NCBI GenBank assembly: GCA_001730095.1
Contig: MDLF01000085.1
Span: 158,600 to 222,599 of the forward strand
DNA length: 64,000 nucleotides
Reading direction: 5' to 3'
From: Rhodobacteraceae bacterium (ex Bugula neritina AB1)
Lineage (GTDB): Bacteria; Pseudomonadota; Alphaproteobacteria; Rhodobacterales; Rhodobacteraceae
The notes under the pieces were generated by a model, which was not told where the DNA came from, did no database searches, and saw only the letters and a program-made list of their open reading frames with translations. Shown here one piece after another: positions 26,511 to 34,215 of the stretch; within the stretch, counting starts at the first letter, position 1, and each line of letters starts with the position of its first letter. The translations under genes were made by a program, and so were the position numbers.

Positions 26511-27173
26511 ATGGCAGTCGGCATGGTTGAGTGGATCACATCGGACAGTTTAGTCGAGTATGATCAAGCTGTTGCCTTCATGGAGGACCGGGCGGCTGCG
26601 ATCGCCGCGGGATCGGCGGAAGAATGCATCTGGTTGGTTGAACATCCACCGCTGTACACGGCGGGCACCTCTGCAAGGCAGGAAGATCTGACCGATCCGC
26701 AGCGTTTCCCGGTCTACCAGAGCAAGCGCGGCGGCCAGTACACCTATCACGGGCCGGGCCAGCGCGTGGTTTATGTCATGCTGGATGTGGGCAAACGCGG
26801 CCATGACGTGCGCCGCTTTGTGCAGCAGCTGGAAACCTGGGTGATCGCGGCGCTGGATGCGTTCAACATCAAAGGGCATATCCGCGAAGGCCGGGTCGGG
26901 GTCTGGGTCGAGCGGCCGGAAAAACCGCGAACCATCTCTGGCGGCATGGCAGAGGACAAGATCGCTGCCATCGGCATCCGTCTGCGCAAGTGGGTCAGCT
27001 ACCACGGCATCTCCATCAACGTGGAGCCGGAACTGGAGCATTTTTCCGGCATCGTGCCATGTGGGATCACCGAATACGGCGTGACCAGCCTGGTCGATCT
27101 GGGTCTGCCTGTGAGCATGGCGGATGTGGATGTCGCTCTGAAACGCAGCTTTGCCCCGATCTTCGAGGCATAG
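26511..27173 (+). CDS. lipB: Octanoyltransferase LipB
   Basis: A 220-residue enzyme that moves the octanoyl group from acyl carrier protein to lipoyl domains, the first step of lipoate assembly. [19 protein letters not shown] (about 73-91), [18 protein letters not shown] with the conserved Lys, YHGISINV and the catalytic FSGIVPCGI are all present. The start at 26511 is followed by MAVGMVEW; the second Met (26523) is an alternative. It converges on the next gene with only two bases between the stops. Confidence 0.95.
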   Translation: MAVGMVEWITSDSLVEYDQAVAFMEDRAAAIAAGSAEECIWLVEHPPLYTAGTSARQEDLTDPQRFPVYQSKRGGQYTYHGPGQRVVYVMLDVGKRGHDVRRFVQQLETWVIAALDAFNIKGHIREGRVGVWVERPEKPRTISGGMAEDKIAAIGIRLRKWVSYHGISINVEPELEHFSGIVPCGITEYGVTSLVDLGLPVSMADVDVALKRSFAPIFEA

Positions 27174-27175
27174 AC

Positions 27176-28852
27176 TCAGCCTTCCAAAGTAGCGGTAAGA
27201 TCCTGCAGCGCGGTCAGCACCAGCTCTGGAAACGTATAAAACAACAGGGCACCGGACTCCTGGCTGACACAGAGCCGCGCCTCTGGCAAACCGCCCAGCA
27301 TGTCACGGACAGTGGCGAGCGGTGCGACGTGGTCGTCACCGCCATGCACGAACACGGACTGTGTTGCCCGGCCTGGCGCAGCCAGCTGCGCGCCCTGACG
27401 CAGCATCTTAATATCTGCCAAGAACCCGGCACCGCCCTGCTCACGGAACAGCAGCTGGCTTTGCTGCAGCAGCGGAAGCAGGTCCAGCTGCCACAGCGCC
27501 GCCTGCTCTCTACTGCCGCGGCGCAGCTGTATCCGAAGCAGCGTCTCGTGCCCGTACCAGCGCAGCGCCGCCGACCAGCACTTCATCAGCGCAGGCAGCA
27601 TCCAATTGGCCCGTGCCGCCCCCAGGGCCATCAGCCAGGCGTAACCGCTGACGCTGGAAAGCCGCCGCGCTGAATTGATGGAGCAATTTGAAGCCACCGC
27701 CACCAGGCCCGCAATCCTGCTGTGCAGCTGCCTGGCGGCCAGAAAGCCGTATAGAGCGCCGCCGCGATGGCTGAGCAGCACCGGCCGCTGTAGGTTCTTA
27801 TATGCCATCAGCGCCTCCAGCTGCCTGACAAAGGCCGCAGCCGGATCCTCACCCCGCCTCAGCGGCACAGAGCCGCCGTAGCCGCGGCGCATTGGCACAT
27901 ACACCCTGAACCCAAGCTGGCGCAGCTGTGGCTGCAACCGCTGCAGCGGCGCAATCCCATCCAGCATGCCGTGCAGAAAGATCACAGGCTGGCCGGTTTC
28001 CGCACCCAGCCTGAAATATTGCGAACGCTGCCCAGAGCTGTCCTCAAAGGTGCCGGATGGTGGCAGCTGCGTACCGCGAGCAATCGCCAGATCCCGGCTG
28101 TGTTCATTCATCAGGAATGCTGCCAGCCGGATCAGCTCTGCCGGACCCGGCGCGCCGGCCCGTTCAGCAGCTTGTTCCAGAGCGTTGCCAATTTTGCCAC
28201 TGGCGCCGCCCGCGGCTTCCCGCAACGGTTCAAAATCCGCCTCCTGCAGGCTCAGCGCTTCTGCAACCGGTGCCACGGCCTCAGGCGTCCAGCCCGTGTC
28301 CAGCCGCTCCGCCATGATCGCAACCGCGCCGCTGCCGTCAAAGCGGACCGGACGGCACAAAAACTGCTCCCCTGTGCCGCATCCGGCCAGCAAAAGCACA
28401 TCCCGCCCGGAATAGTCGTCGCGGCGCACATCCTCCAGATAGTTGTGCCAGCACTCTGTCGCTGCCTGCGTCAGCCCCATCGCCTTTGGCAGGGACACGC
28501 CTCCGGTCAGCTGCCGTGCCGCCCGCTGCGAGGCATTCAGAACCCCGCCGCCCTCGCGGACATCTGCAAGCAGCCAGAAACGGGTGCAATTGCCGGAATA
28601 GGCGCCCGGATGCGGACGTCCGGACCGTTGCCATTGCAGCTCCTGAATCTGGGCAGCCCGAGCAAAATGCGCCTTCAGCATCGGCGCAGGCCTACGTTGC
28701 CCCTGCTGGCGCCGCACAGGCGCCGCTGCGGCCGCACTGTCCTGCGGGCCGACTGTGAACCGGTCGAATTGTTCCGGCCGGATCACCGTTTCATAAATTG
28801 CCGCCACGACCTGGCCCAGGGACAAGGTCTGCATTTGGCTCAAGAGAGTCAC
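27176..28852 (-). CDS. Inactive-looking alpha/beta hydrolase with degenerate LuxR-type region
   Basis: A 558-residue protein. Residues 10-190 look like the sensor part of LuxR-hydrolase fusion proteins (GQVVAAIYETVIRPEQFDRF; GVLNASQRAARQLTG). Residues 198-247 follow the layout of a LuxR DNA-binding helix-turn-helix but with poor conservation (LSLQEADFEPLREAAGG... PAELIRLAAFL). Residues 285-555 are an alpha/beta hydrolase with HGMLDG and GGDDHVAPL. At the nucleophile elbow the sequence is SHRGG, with Arg (about 363) where Ser is expected, and the final His position reads SGALLFY. It is probably regulatory or sensory rather than catalytic. Confidence 0.6.
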   Translation of the reverse strand: MTLLSQMQTLSLGQVVAAIYETVIRPEQFDRFTVGPQDSAAAAAPVRRQQGQRRPAPMLKAHFARAAQIQELQWQRSGRPHPGAYSGNCTRFWLLADVREGGGVLNASQRAARQLTGGVSLPKAMGLTQAATECWHNYLEDVRRDDYSGRDVLLLAGCGTGEQFLCRPVRFDGSGAVAIMAERLDTGWTPEAVAPVAEALSLQEADFEPLREAAGGASGKIGNALEQAAERAGAPGPAELIRLAAFLMNEHSRDLAIARGTQLPPSGTFEDSSGQRSQYFRLGAETGQPVIFLHGMLDGIAPLQRLQPQLRQLGFRVYVPMRRGYGGSVPLRRGEDPAAAFVRQLEALMAYKNLQRPVLLSHRGGALYGFLAARQLHSRIAGLVAVASNCSINSARRLSSVSGYAWLMALGAARANWMLPALMKCWSAALRWYGHETLLRIQLRRGSREQAALWQLDLLPLLQQSQLLFREQGGAGFLADIKMLRQGAQLAAPGRATQSVFVHGGDDHVAPLATVRDMLGGLPEARLCVSQESGALLFYTFPELVLTALQDLTATLEG

Positions 28853-29222
28853 CCCTGCCCCTCCAATACTGATCTTTCATCAAAGAGACCCGCGCCCGGC
28901 AAACAAGCAGAATGCACATAGACGGTTGCAGACCTTCTGGCCCGCATGTTTCAGGCAGCCTGCCTGGAAACTGAAAAAACACGGCCGATGCCACCCTGTT
29001 TCCGGGCGGTCATTTCATGCCAGGTCACCCCAATTCTTGAGGCCCCGAAGGCTTGAGCGCGGGCACCCTCTTTAACGCACAACTAATTTGCGAAACAGCT
29101 ATGATTAAATTCAACTAAGATTCAACACTTATTTCAAATGCACAAATTCGTATTTAAAGCACTGCAGCTTTCCGCCACAGTACTTTCGCTTTTGTCAAAA
29201 CGCCCTGAGCATCAAAAGACGA
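28853..29222. other. Intergenic region upstream of the hydrolase-like gene
   Basis: About 370 bases, with an A/T-rich core at 29080-29160 that contains three TTCAA boxes (29110, 29121, 29133) spaced about one helical turn apart. It presumably carries the promoter of the minus-strand gene at 28852. No gene was found. Confidence 0.5.
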
Positions 29223-29648
29223 TCAGATTGCGTCCAGCGCCGCACGTATCTTATCCGCTTGGGCCTGGATCAGCGCCATGTCGCCCATCTTGCCCGGCGG
29301 GCGCAATTGGTCGCCCTCGCGGCGGGGCAGCACATGCATGTGCAGATGGAACACTTCCTGTCCGCCGGCGGCCTCATTGAACTGCTGCACGGTCACCCCG
29401 TCCGCGCCAAAGGCCCTGATCACCGCATGCGACAGTTTCTGCACGGTCTGCATCACCGCAGCCATCTGCGCCGGGCTGGCATCCAGCAGGTTGCGGCAGG
29501 GTGTTTTCGGAATCACCAGCAAATGCCCGTCGGCGCGCGGCATGATATCCATGAAGGCCAGCGTCTCCTCATCCTCATAGACCCGTGTGGAAGGAATCTC
29601 ACCGCGCAGAAGCTTGGCAAAAATATTGTCGGGATCATATGCAGACAT
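29223..29648 (-). CDS. HIT family protein
   Basis: A 141-residue histidine-triad nucleotide hydrolase/transferase. The start MSAYDPDNIFAKLLRGEIPS, DIMPRADGHLLVIPK and the active-site motif HLHMHVLPR (near 110) are typical of the Hint/YcfF-like subgroup, which cleaves AMP-linked phosphoramidates. The frame extends 30 codons upstream, but the ATG at 29648 gives the family N-terminus. It is divergent from ctaD; the FNR-type box lies 114 bases upstream of its start. Confidence 0.92.
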   Translation of the reverse strand: MSAYDPDNIFAKLLRGEIPSTRVYEDEETLAFMDIMPRADGHLLVIPKTPCRNLLDASPAQMAAVMQTVQKLSHAVIRAFGADGVTVQQFNEAAGGQEVFHLHMHVLPRREGDQLRPPGKMGDMALIQAQADKIRAALDAI

Positions 29649-29761
29649 GCGTCCGGCCTCCTTGGTTCTGGATGTTCCGGTTTTGCGCCCGCCCCGCGGC
29701 CAGGTCAAGCCGCCAGCGGCAGGCAATTCCCGCGGCATTCAAGCCCCTGCGTCAATAAATC

Positions 29762-29775
29762 TTGATCCAGATCAA
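29762..29775. promoter_or_regulatory. FNR/FnrL-type binding site
   Basis: TTGATCCAGATCAA matches the consensus TTGAT-N4-ATCAA perfectly. It ends 9 bases before the predicted -35 element of ctaD. Its centre is about 51 bases before the predicted transcription start. Confidence 0.75.
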
Positions 29776-29784
29776 ACTCCGCCA

Positions 29785-29813
29785 TTGAAGGCCCCGGCGG
29801 GCCGCTCTAATAC
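29785..29813 (+). promoter_or_regulatory. Sigma-70-type promoter of ctaD
   Basis: TTGAAG (29785-29790) and TAATAC (29808-29813) are 17 bases apart. Transcription would begin near 29820, only a few bases before the leader hairpin. Confidence 0.6.
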
Positions 29814-29826
29814 TCCGAAGGAATCC

Positions 29827-29858
29827 AGGCCACCCGGAGTCCGTCTCCGGGGGCCTTT
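29827..29858 (+). terminator. Terminator-like hairpin in the ctaD leader
   Basis: Twelve base pairs (AGGCC.CCCGGAG with CTCCGGGGGCCT) have one bulged A (29832) and a 5-base loop, followed by TTTCGTT. It sits near the predicted 5' end of the ctaD transcript and could act as an attenuator or as an mRNA-stabilising 5' stem-loop. Confidence 0.6.
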
Positions 29859-29882
29859 CGTTATGCAGCAGGAGGCACCTAA

Positions 29883-31556
29883 ATGGCAGACGCAGCCATT
29901 CATGGTCACGGCCACGAGGACGAGCGGAGCTTTTTCACCCGCTGGTTCATGAGCACGAACCACAAAGACATCGGTATCCTTTACCTGATCGTTTCGGCGA
30001 TCGCAGGTCTCATCTCTGTCATCTTCACCGTCTATATGCGGCTTGAGCTGATGGACCCCGGCGTTCAGTACATGTGCCTGGAAGGCGCGCGCCTGTTCGC
30101 AGACGCCTCTGCGGAATGTACCCCGAACGGCCACCTCTGGAACGTGATGATCACCGCCCACGGCATCCTGATGATGTTCTTCGTGGTGATTCCGGCGCTG
30201 TTCGGCGGTTTCGGAAACTATTTCATGCCGCTGCAGATCGGCGCGCCGGACATGGCGTTCCCGCGGATGAACAACCTTTCGTTCTGGATGTATGTCGCAG
30301 GCACCTCGCTGGCGGTCCTCTCGGTTGTCTCCCCGGGCGGCAATGACCAGCTGGGCTCCGGCGTCGGCTGGGTTCTGTACCCGCCGCTCAGCGTGAACGA
30401 AGGCGGCTACTCGATGGATCTGGCGATCTTTGCCGTCCACGTCTCGGGGGCGTCTTCGATCCTGGGTGCGATCAACATGATCACAACCTTCCTGAACATG
30501 CGCGCACCGGGCATGACCCTGTTCAAAGTGCCGCTGTTCTCCTGGTCGATCTTCGTCACCTCCTGGCTGATTCTGCTGTCCCTGCCAGTTCTGGCCGGCG
30601 CCATCACCATGCTGCTGATGGACCGCAACTTCGGCTTCACCTTCTTTGATGCAGCAGGCGGCGGCGACCCGATCCTGTACCAGCACATCCTGTGGTTCTT
30701 CGGCCACCCGGAAGTCTACATCGTGATCCTGCCGGGCTTCGGCATCATCTCCCATGTGATCGCCACCTTCGCGCGCAAGCCGGTCTTTGGCTACCTGCCG
30801 ATGGTCTGGGCCATCATCGCCATCGGCGTGCTGGGCTTCGTCGTCTGGGCGCACCACATGTACACCGTCGGCATGTCGCTGAACCAGCAGGCCTACTTCA
30901 TGCTGGCCACCATGGTGATCGCGGTCCCCACCGGGGTGAAGGTGTTCTCCTGGATCGCCACCATGTGGGGCGGCTCCATCGAGTTCAAAGCACCGATGAT
31001 GTTTGCCTTCGGCTTCCTGTTCCTGTTCACCGTCGGCGGTGTGACCGGTGTGGTGCTGTCGCAGGCTGCCGTGGACCGTGCCTATCACGACACCTACTAT
31101 GTTGTGGCTCACTTCCACTATGTGATGAGCCTGGGCGCGGTGTTTGCGATCTTCTCGGGCATCTACTTCTACTTCGGCAAGATGACCGGCCGTCAGTACA
31201 ATGAACTGGGCGCACAGATCCATTTCTGGCTGTTCTTCATCGGCGCCAACCTGACCTTCTTCCCGCAGCACTTCCTGGGCCGTCAGGGCATGCCCCGCCG
31301 GTACATCGACTACCCGGAAGGTTTCGCCTACTGGAACAAGATCTCGTCCTATGGCGCGTTCATCTCCTTTGCGTCGTTCCTCCTGTTCTTCGGTGTGGTG
31401 ATCTACTCGCTGCTGCGCGGCGCCCGCGTTACCCAGAACAACTACTGGAACGAATATGCGGACACGCTGGAGTGGACCCTGCCCTCCCCGCCGCCAGAGC
31501 ACACCTTTGAAATCCTGCCCAAGCAGGAAGACTGGGATCGGCCTCACTCGCACTAA
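29883..31556 (+). CDS. ctaD: Cytochrome c oxidase subunit I (aa3-type)
   Basis: A 557-residue membrane protein with about twelve spans, the catalytic subunit that holds heme a and the heme a3-CuB centre and pumps protons. Visible are [28 protein letters not shown] with the CuB His-Tyr region, [11 protein letters not shown], and [15 protein letters not shown] with the heme ligands. AGGAGG sits 8 bases before the ATG. The gene stands apart from ctaC/ctaE, as is common in Rhodobacteraceae, and is controlled from the FNR-box promoter upstream. A strong terminator follows. Confidence 0.97.
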   Translation: MADAAIHGHGHEDERSFFTRWFMSTNHKDIGILYLIVSAIAGLISVIFTVYMRLELMDPGVQYMCLEGARLFADASAECTPNGHLWNVMITAHGILMMFFVVIPALFGGFGNYFMPLQIGAPDMAFPRMNNLSFWMYVAGTSLAVLSVVSPGGNDQLGSGVGWVLYPPLSVNEGGYSMDLAIFAVHVSGASSILGAINMITTFLNMRAPGMTLFKVPLFSWSIFVTSWLILLSLPVLAGAITMLLMDRNFGFTFFDAAGGGDPILYQHILWFFGHPEVYIVILPGFGIISHVIATFARKPVFGYLPMVWAIIAIGVLGFVVWAHHMYTVGMSLNQQAYFMLATMVIAVPTGVKVFSWIATMWGGSIEFKAPMMFAFGFLFLFTVGGVTGVVLSQAAVDRAYHDTYYVVAHFHYVMSLGAVFAIFSGIYFYFGKMTGRQYNELGAQIHFWLFFIGANLTFFPQHFLGRQGMPRRYIDYPEGFAYWNKISSYGAFISFASFLLFFGVVIYSLLRGARVTQNNYWNEYADTLEWTLPSPPPEHTFEILPKQEDWDRPHSH

Positions 31557-31578
31557 GCGGCTGAGACCCTGAACACGC

Positions 31579-31613
31579 AAAAGGCCCCGGCGCAGATGCT
31601 CCGGGGCCTTTTT
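31579..31613 (+). terminator. Intrinsic terminator after ctaD
   Basis: AAAAGGCCCCGG and CCGGGGCCTTTTT form a 12-bp perfect stem around a 10-base loop, ending in a T-run. Confidence 0.9.
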
Positions 31614-31710
31614 CATGCCTGGCGGACAGGCTAAAAAGCCGCAGTGGAAATCCCGCCTTTCCAGCCCATCATGTTCAGAAAACCGTATCTCCTCCAGCAG
31701 GCCCCAACCG

Positions 31711-32193
31711 ATGCCATACAACTGGACCCGCCCGCAAACCGGCGCTGAACGTCAACTGCACCTCTGGCCGCACCAATCGCTGGCGCCCAAAGGCTACGTG
31801 CGTTTCATCGCTCTGACATCGGTGCTGATCTGCATGCCACTGGTGCCGCTGCTGGGATCGTTCCTGCTGTGGGGGCTGCTGCCCTTCCTGCTGCTGGCAC
31901 TGTTCGGCATGAAATGGGCGCTGGACCGCAGCCGCCGCGACCATCAGATCCTCGAAGTGTTGACCCTCACCGCTAAGGAAGCCCGGCTGGAGCGTATCAA
32001 CCCGGACGGGAGCCGCCAAAACTGGAAGTGCAACCGGTACTGGACCCGGGTTGAGATGCACGGCAATGACGGCCCGGTGCCCCACTATGTGACCCTGCAG
32101 GGCAGCGGCCGCGAAGTGGAGATCGGCGCATTCCTCTCCGAGGAAGAGCGGCTGGAACTCTACGGCGATCTCAAATGTGCCTTCAGCCGCTGA
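31711..32193 (+). CDS. DUF2244 domain membrane protein
   Basis: A 160-residue protein starting MPYNWTRPQTGAERQLHLWP. Two adjacent transmembrane segments lie at about 30-70 (ALTSVLICMPLVPLLGSFLL, LPFLLLALFGMKWAL), followed by a cytosolic part with DHQILEVLTLTAKEARLER and KCNRYWTRVEM. It matches DUF2244, often encoded near cytochrome oxidase genes; its biochemical role is not known. The ATG at 31711 is preferred over an open frame starting at 31615 because it gives the conserved family start. Confidence 0.85.
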   Translation: MPYNWTRPQTGAERQLHLWPHQSLAPKGYVRFIALTSVLICMPLVPLLGSFLLWGLLPFLLLALFGMKWALDRSRRDHQILEVLTLTAKEARLERINPDGSRQNWKCNRYWTRVEMHGNDGPVPHYVTLQGSGREVEIGAFLSEEERLELYGDLKCAFSR

Positions 32194-32206
32194 ACCTCAC
32201 AAGAAA

Positions 32207-32226
32207 GGCCCGCAGCAATGCGGGCC
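32207..32226. terminator. Hairpin between the convergent DUF2244 and YqeY genes
   Basis: GGCCCGCA and TGCGGGCC form a perfect 8-bp stem capped by a GCAA tetraloop, with AAGAAA before and CTCTTTC after. It could serve both converging genes. Confidence 0.65.
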
Positions 32227-32230
32227 CGCT

Positions 32231-32262
32231 CTTTCATCTTTCCCAAAATACTCCCGCCGGAG
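32231..32262. repeat. Dispersed intergenic repeat, copy 1
   Basis: CTTTCATCTTTCCC then AATACTCCCGCCGGAGGC. A nearly identical copy in inverted orientation is at 50541-50574, and a shortened, diverged one is at 62848-62873. Confidence 0.7.
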
Positions 32263-32289
32263 GCCGCGCGCGCAAGCGCGCCTCTTAGA

Positions 32290-32763
32290 TCAGCAATCGC
32301 TTTTGCTGCAAAGCTGATCCTTGACCATCGGGCCGGTTTTGCCAAAATCCATCTGGCCGGTGTATTTTGCCTTCAGCGCCGCCATCACCTTGCCCATGTC
32401 GCGAATCGATTCGGCGCCGGTCTCAGTCACTGCGGTCTTCACCGCCTCGGCGGCTTCTTCGTCGCTCAGCTGCTGCGGCAGAAACTCCTCGATCACGCTG
32501 ATCTCACCCAGTTCCCGCTCTGCCAGGTCCAGCCGCCCGCCTTCTTCATAGGCGCGCGCACTTTCCTTGCGCTGCTTGGTCATCTTACCCAGAATGGCAA
32601 GGATTTCACCGTCTCCGATGCTGTTGTCCTCGCCATCCGCACGGGCTGCAATCTCGCGGTCCTTGATGGCGGCATTGATCAGCCGCAGTGTGGCCAGCCG
32701 GTCGGCGGCCTTGTCTTTCATCGCCTGCTTCAGGGCCTGATTGACCCGCGTGCGCGTATCCAT
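32290..32763 (-). CDS. GatB/YqeY domain protein
   Basis: A 157-residue protein related to the C-terminal domain of GatB, the tRNA-dependent amidotransferase subunit. The start MDTRTRVNQALKQAMKDKA and the segments LRLINAAIKDREI, ISVIEEFLPQQLSDEE and IRDMGKVMAALKAKYTGQMD are typical YqeY sequence. The exact function of free-standing YqeY is not established. The frame is open 21 codons upstream, but this Met matches the family. It is divergent from carA. Confidence 0.92.
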   Translation of the reverse strand: MDTRTRVNQALKQAMKDKAADRLATLRLINAAIKDREIAARADGEDNSIGDGEILAILGKMTKQRKESARAYEEGGRLDLAERELGEISVIEEFLPQQLSDEEAAEAVKTAVTETGAESIRDMGKVMAALKAKYTGQMDFGKTGPMVKDQLCSKSDC

Positions 32764-32945
32764 ATTCAAAAGCATCCCCATGGTTGCCGGACACCGATGG
32801 TTATCCATTCTGATGCAGCTGCGCAAGTTTTCAGTAAACTTTCCATTCCTGCCCCCGCATCAGCCTGCCCGCCTCTTGCAGGCTTGACCCGCATGGGCGC
32901 TCCCCTTACAAGCCCATGAATTTTACCCGCATGGAGATCTGCGCA

Positions 32946-34106
32946 ATGGCCGCTTCCGCCCCGACCAAGCCCACCGCATGCCTGGCGCTCGCTGATGGCA
33001 CTGTCTTCTACGGCACCGGTTTCGGCGCGACCGGCGACACCGTGGCAGAGCTCTGCTTCAATACCGCGATGACCGGCTATCAGGAGATCATGACCGACCC
33101 CTCCTACGCCGGGCAGATCGTCACCTTCACCTTCCCCCATATCGGCAACACTGGCGTCACCCCCGAGGATGACGAAACCGGCGATCCCGTCGCCGCCGGC
33201 ATGGTGGTGAAATGGGATCCGACCCTGGCGTCCAACTGGCGCGCCACGGAAGAGCTGAAAGACTGGCTCAGCCGCACTGGCCGCATCGCCATCGGCGGCG
33301 TCGACACCCGCCGCCTGACCCGCGCGATCCGCCAGCAGGGCGCGCCGCATGTGGCGCTGGCGCATGATCCCGACGGCAACTTTGACGTTGAAGCGCTGGT
33401 TGCCAAGGCACGGGAATGGTCCGGGCTTGTCGGCCTGGATCTGGCCAAGGACGTGACTTGCGCGCAAAGCTACCGCTGGGACGAAATGCGCTGGGCCTGG
33501 CCGGACGGCTATGCCCGCCAGGAAGCCCCCAAGCACAAGGTCGTGGCCGTCGACTATGGCGCCAAACGCAACATCCTGCGCTGCCTCGCCTCTGCGGGCT
33601 GTGACGTGACCGTGCTGCCTGCAACCGCAACCGCCGAAGACGTGCTGGCGCACAATCCTGACGGCGTCTTCCTGTCCAACGGCCCCGGCGATCCGGCCGC
33701 AACCGGCGCATACGCGGTGCCGATGATCCAGGACGTGCTAAAGGCAGACCTGCCGGTGTTCGGCATCTGCCTTGGCCACCAGATGCTGGCACTGGCACTG
33801 GGTGCCAAGACGGTCAAGATGAACCACGGCCACCACGGCGCCAACCACCCGGTCAAGGAGCATTCCACCGGCAAGGTGGAGATCACCTCGATGAACCACG
33901 GCTTTGCGGTGGATGCACAGACCCTGCCCGAAGGCGTCGAGGAATCGCATGTGTCGCTGTTTGACGGCTCCAACTGCGGCATCCGCATTGCCGGCAAGCC
34001 GGTCTTTTCGGTGCAGCACCACCCCGAAGCCAGCCCTGGCCCGCAGGACAGCTTTTACCTGTTCGAACGTTTCGCCGAGGCGATGGACGAACGTAAATCT
34101 GCGTGA
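32946..34106 (+). CDS. carA: Carbamoyl-phosphate synthase small subunit
   Basis: A 386-residue glutaminase subunit that supplies ammonia to CarB for carbamoyl phosphate, feeding arginine and pyrimidine synthesis. The N-terminal domain (FYGTGFGATGDTVAELCFNT, MTGYQEIMTDPSYAGQ) and the class I glutamine amidotransferase domain (FGICLGHQMLA with Cys near 275, and VQHHPEASPGP) are complete. Two other in-frame ATGs lie upstream (32916, 32931); the one at 32946 has GGAG about 9 bases before it. carB is not in the window. Confidence 0.96.
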   Translation: MAASAPTKPTACLALADGTVFYGTGFGATGDTVAELCFNTAMTGYQEIMTDPSYAGQIVTFTFPHIGNTGVTPEDDETGDPVAAGMVVKWDPTLASNWRATEELKDWLSRTGRIAIGGVDTRRLTRAIRQQGAPHVALAHDPDGNFDVEALVAKAREWSGLVGLDLAKDVTCAQSYRWDEMRWAWPDGYARQEAPKHKVVAVDYGAKRNILRCLASAGCDVTVLPATATAEDVLAHNPDGVFLSNGPGDPAATGAYAVPMIQDVLKADLPVFGICLGHQMLALALGAKTVKMNHGHHGANHPVKEHSTGKVEITSMNHGFAVDAQTLPEGVEESHVSLFDGSNCGIRIAGKPVFSVQHHPEASPGPQDSFYLFERFAEAMDERKSA

Positions 34107-34112
34107 AAAACC

Positions 34113-34145
34113 CGTTAACCATGCCGTCCGGCGGCATGGTTAACG
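34113..34145. terminator. Perfect 14-bp hairpin after carA
   Basis: CGTTAACCATGCCG and CGGCATGGTTAACG enclose a TCCGG loop. An A-run precedes it but there is no T-run after it, so plus-strand termination is plausible but not typical; it would read as a classic terminator on the minus strand. Confidence 0.5.
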
Positions 34146-34165
34146 CTGAGTTTACCAATTCTTAA
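34140..34165 (+). promoter_or_regulatory. Tandem CtrA-like boxes upstream of the NfrB-like glycosyltransferase
   Basis: TTAA (34140), TTTA (34151) and TTAA (34162) are separated by exactly seven bases each, overlapping TTAA-N7-TTAA-type CtrA recognition sites. They lie 51-76 bases before the ATG at 34216. Confidence 0.4.
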
Positions 34166-34215
34166 GCCACCGCCGCCAGTCTGAAGACTTCTGACCTTCA
34201 GCGCAGGGACAGGCG

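Noticed and set aside
29138..29380. Plus-strand frame starting MHKFVFKALQLSATVLSLLS
   Set aside because: The start looks signal-like, but the frame soon runs antisense through the HIT gene and becomes a Pro/Arg/Cys-rich shadow.
29772..31721. Minus-strand open frame of 649 codons
   Set aside because: Mirror of ctaD; composition (His/Gln/Asp/Arg-rich) is typical of antisense to a membrane protein.
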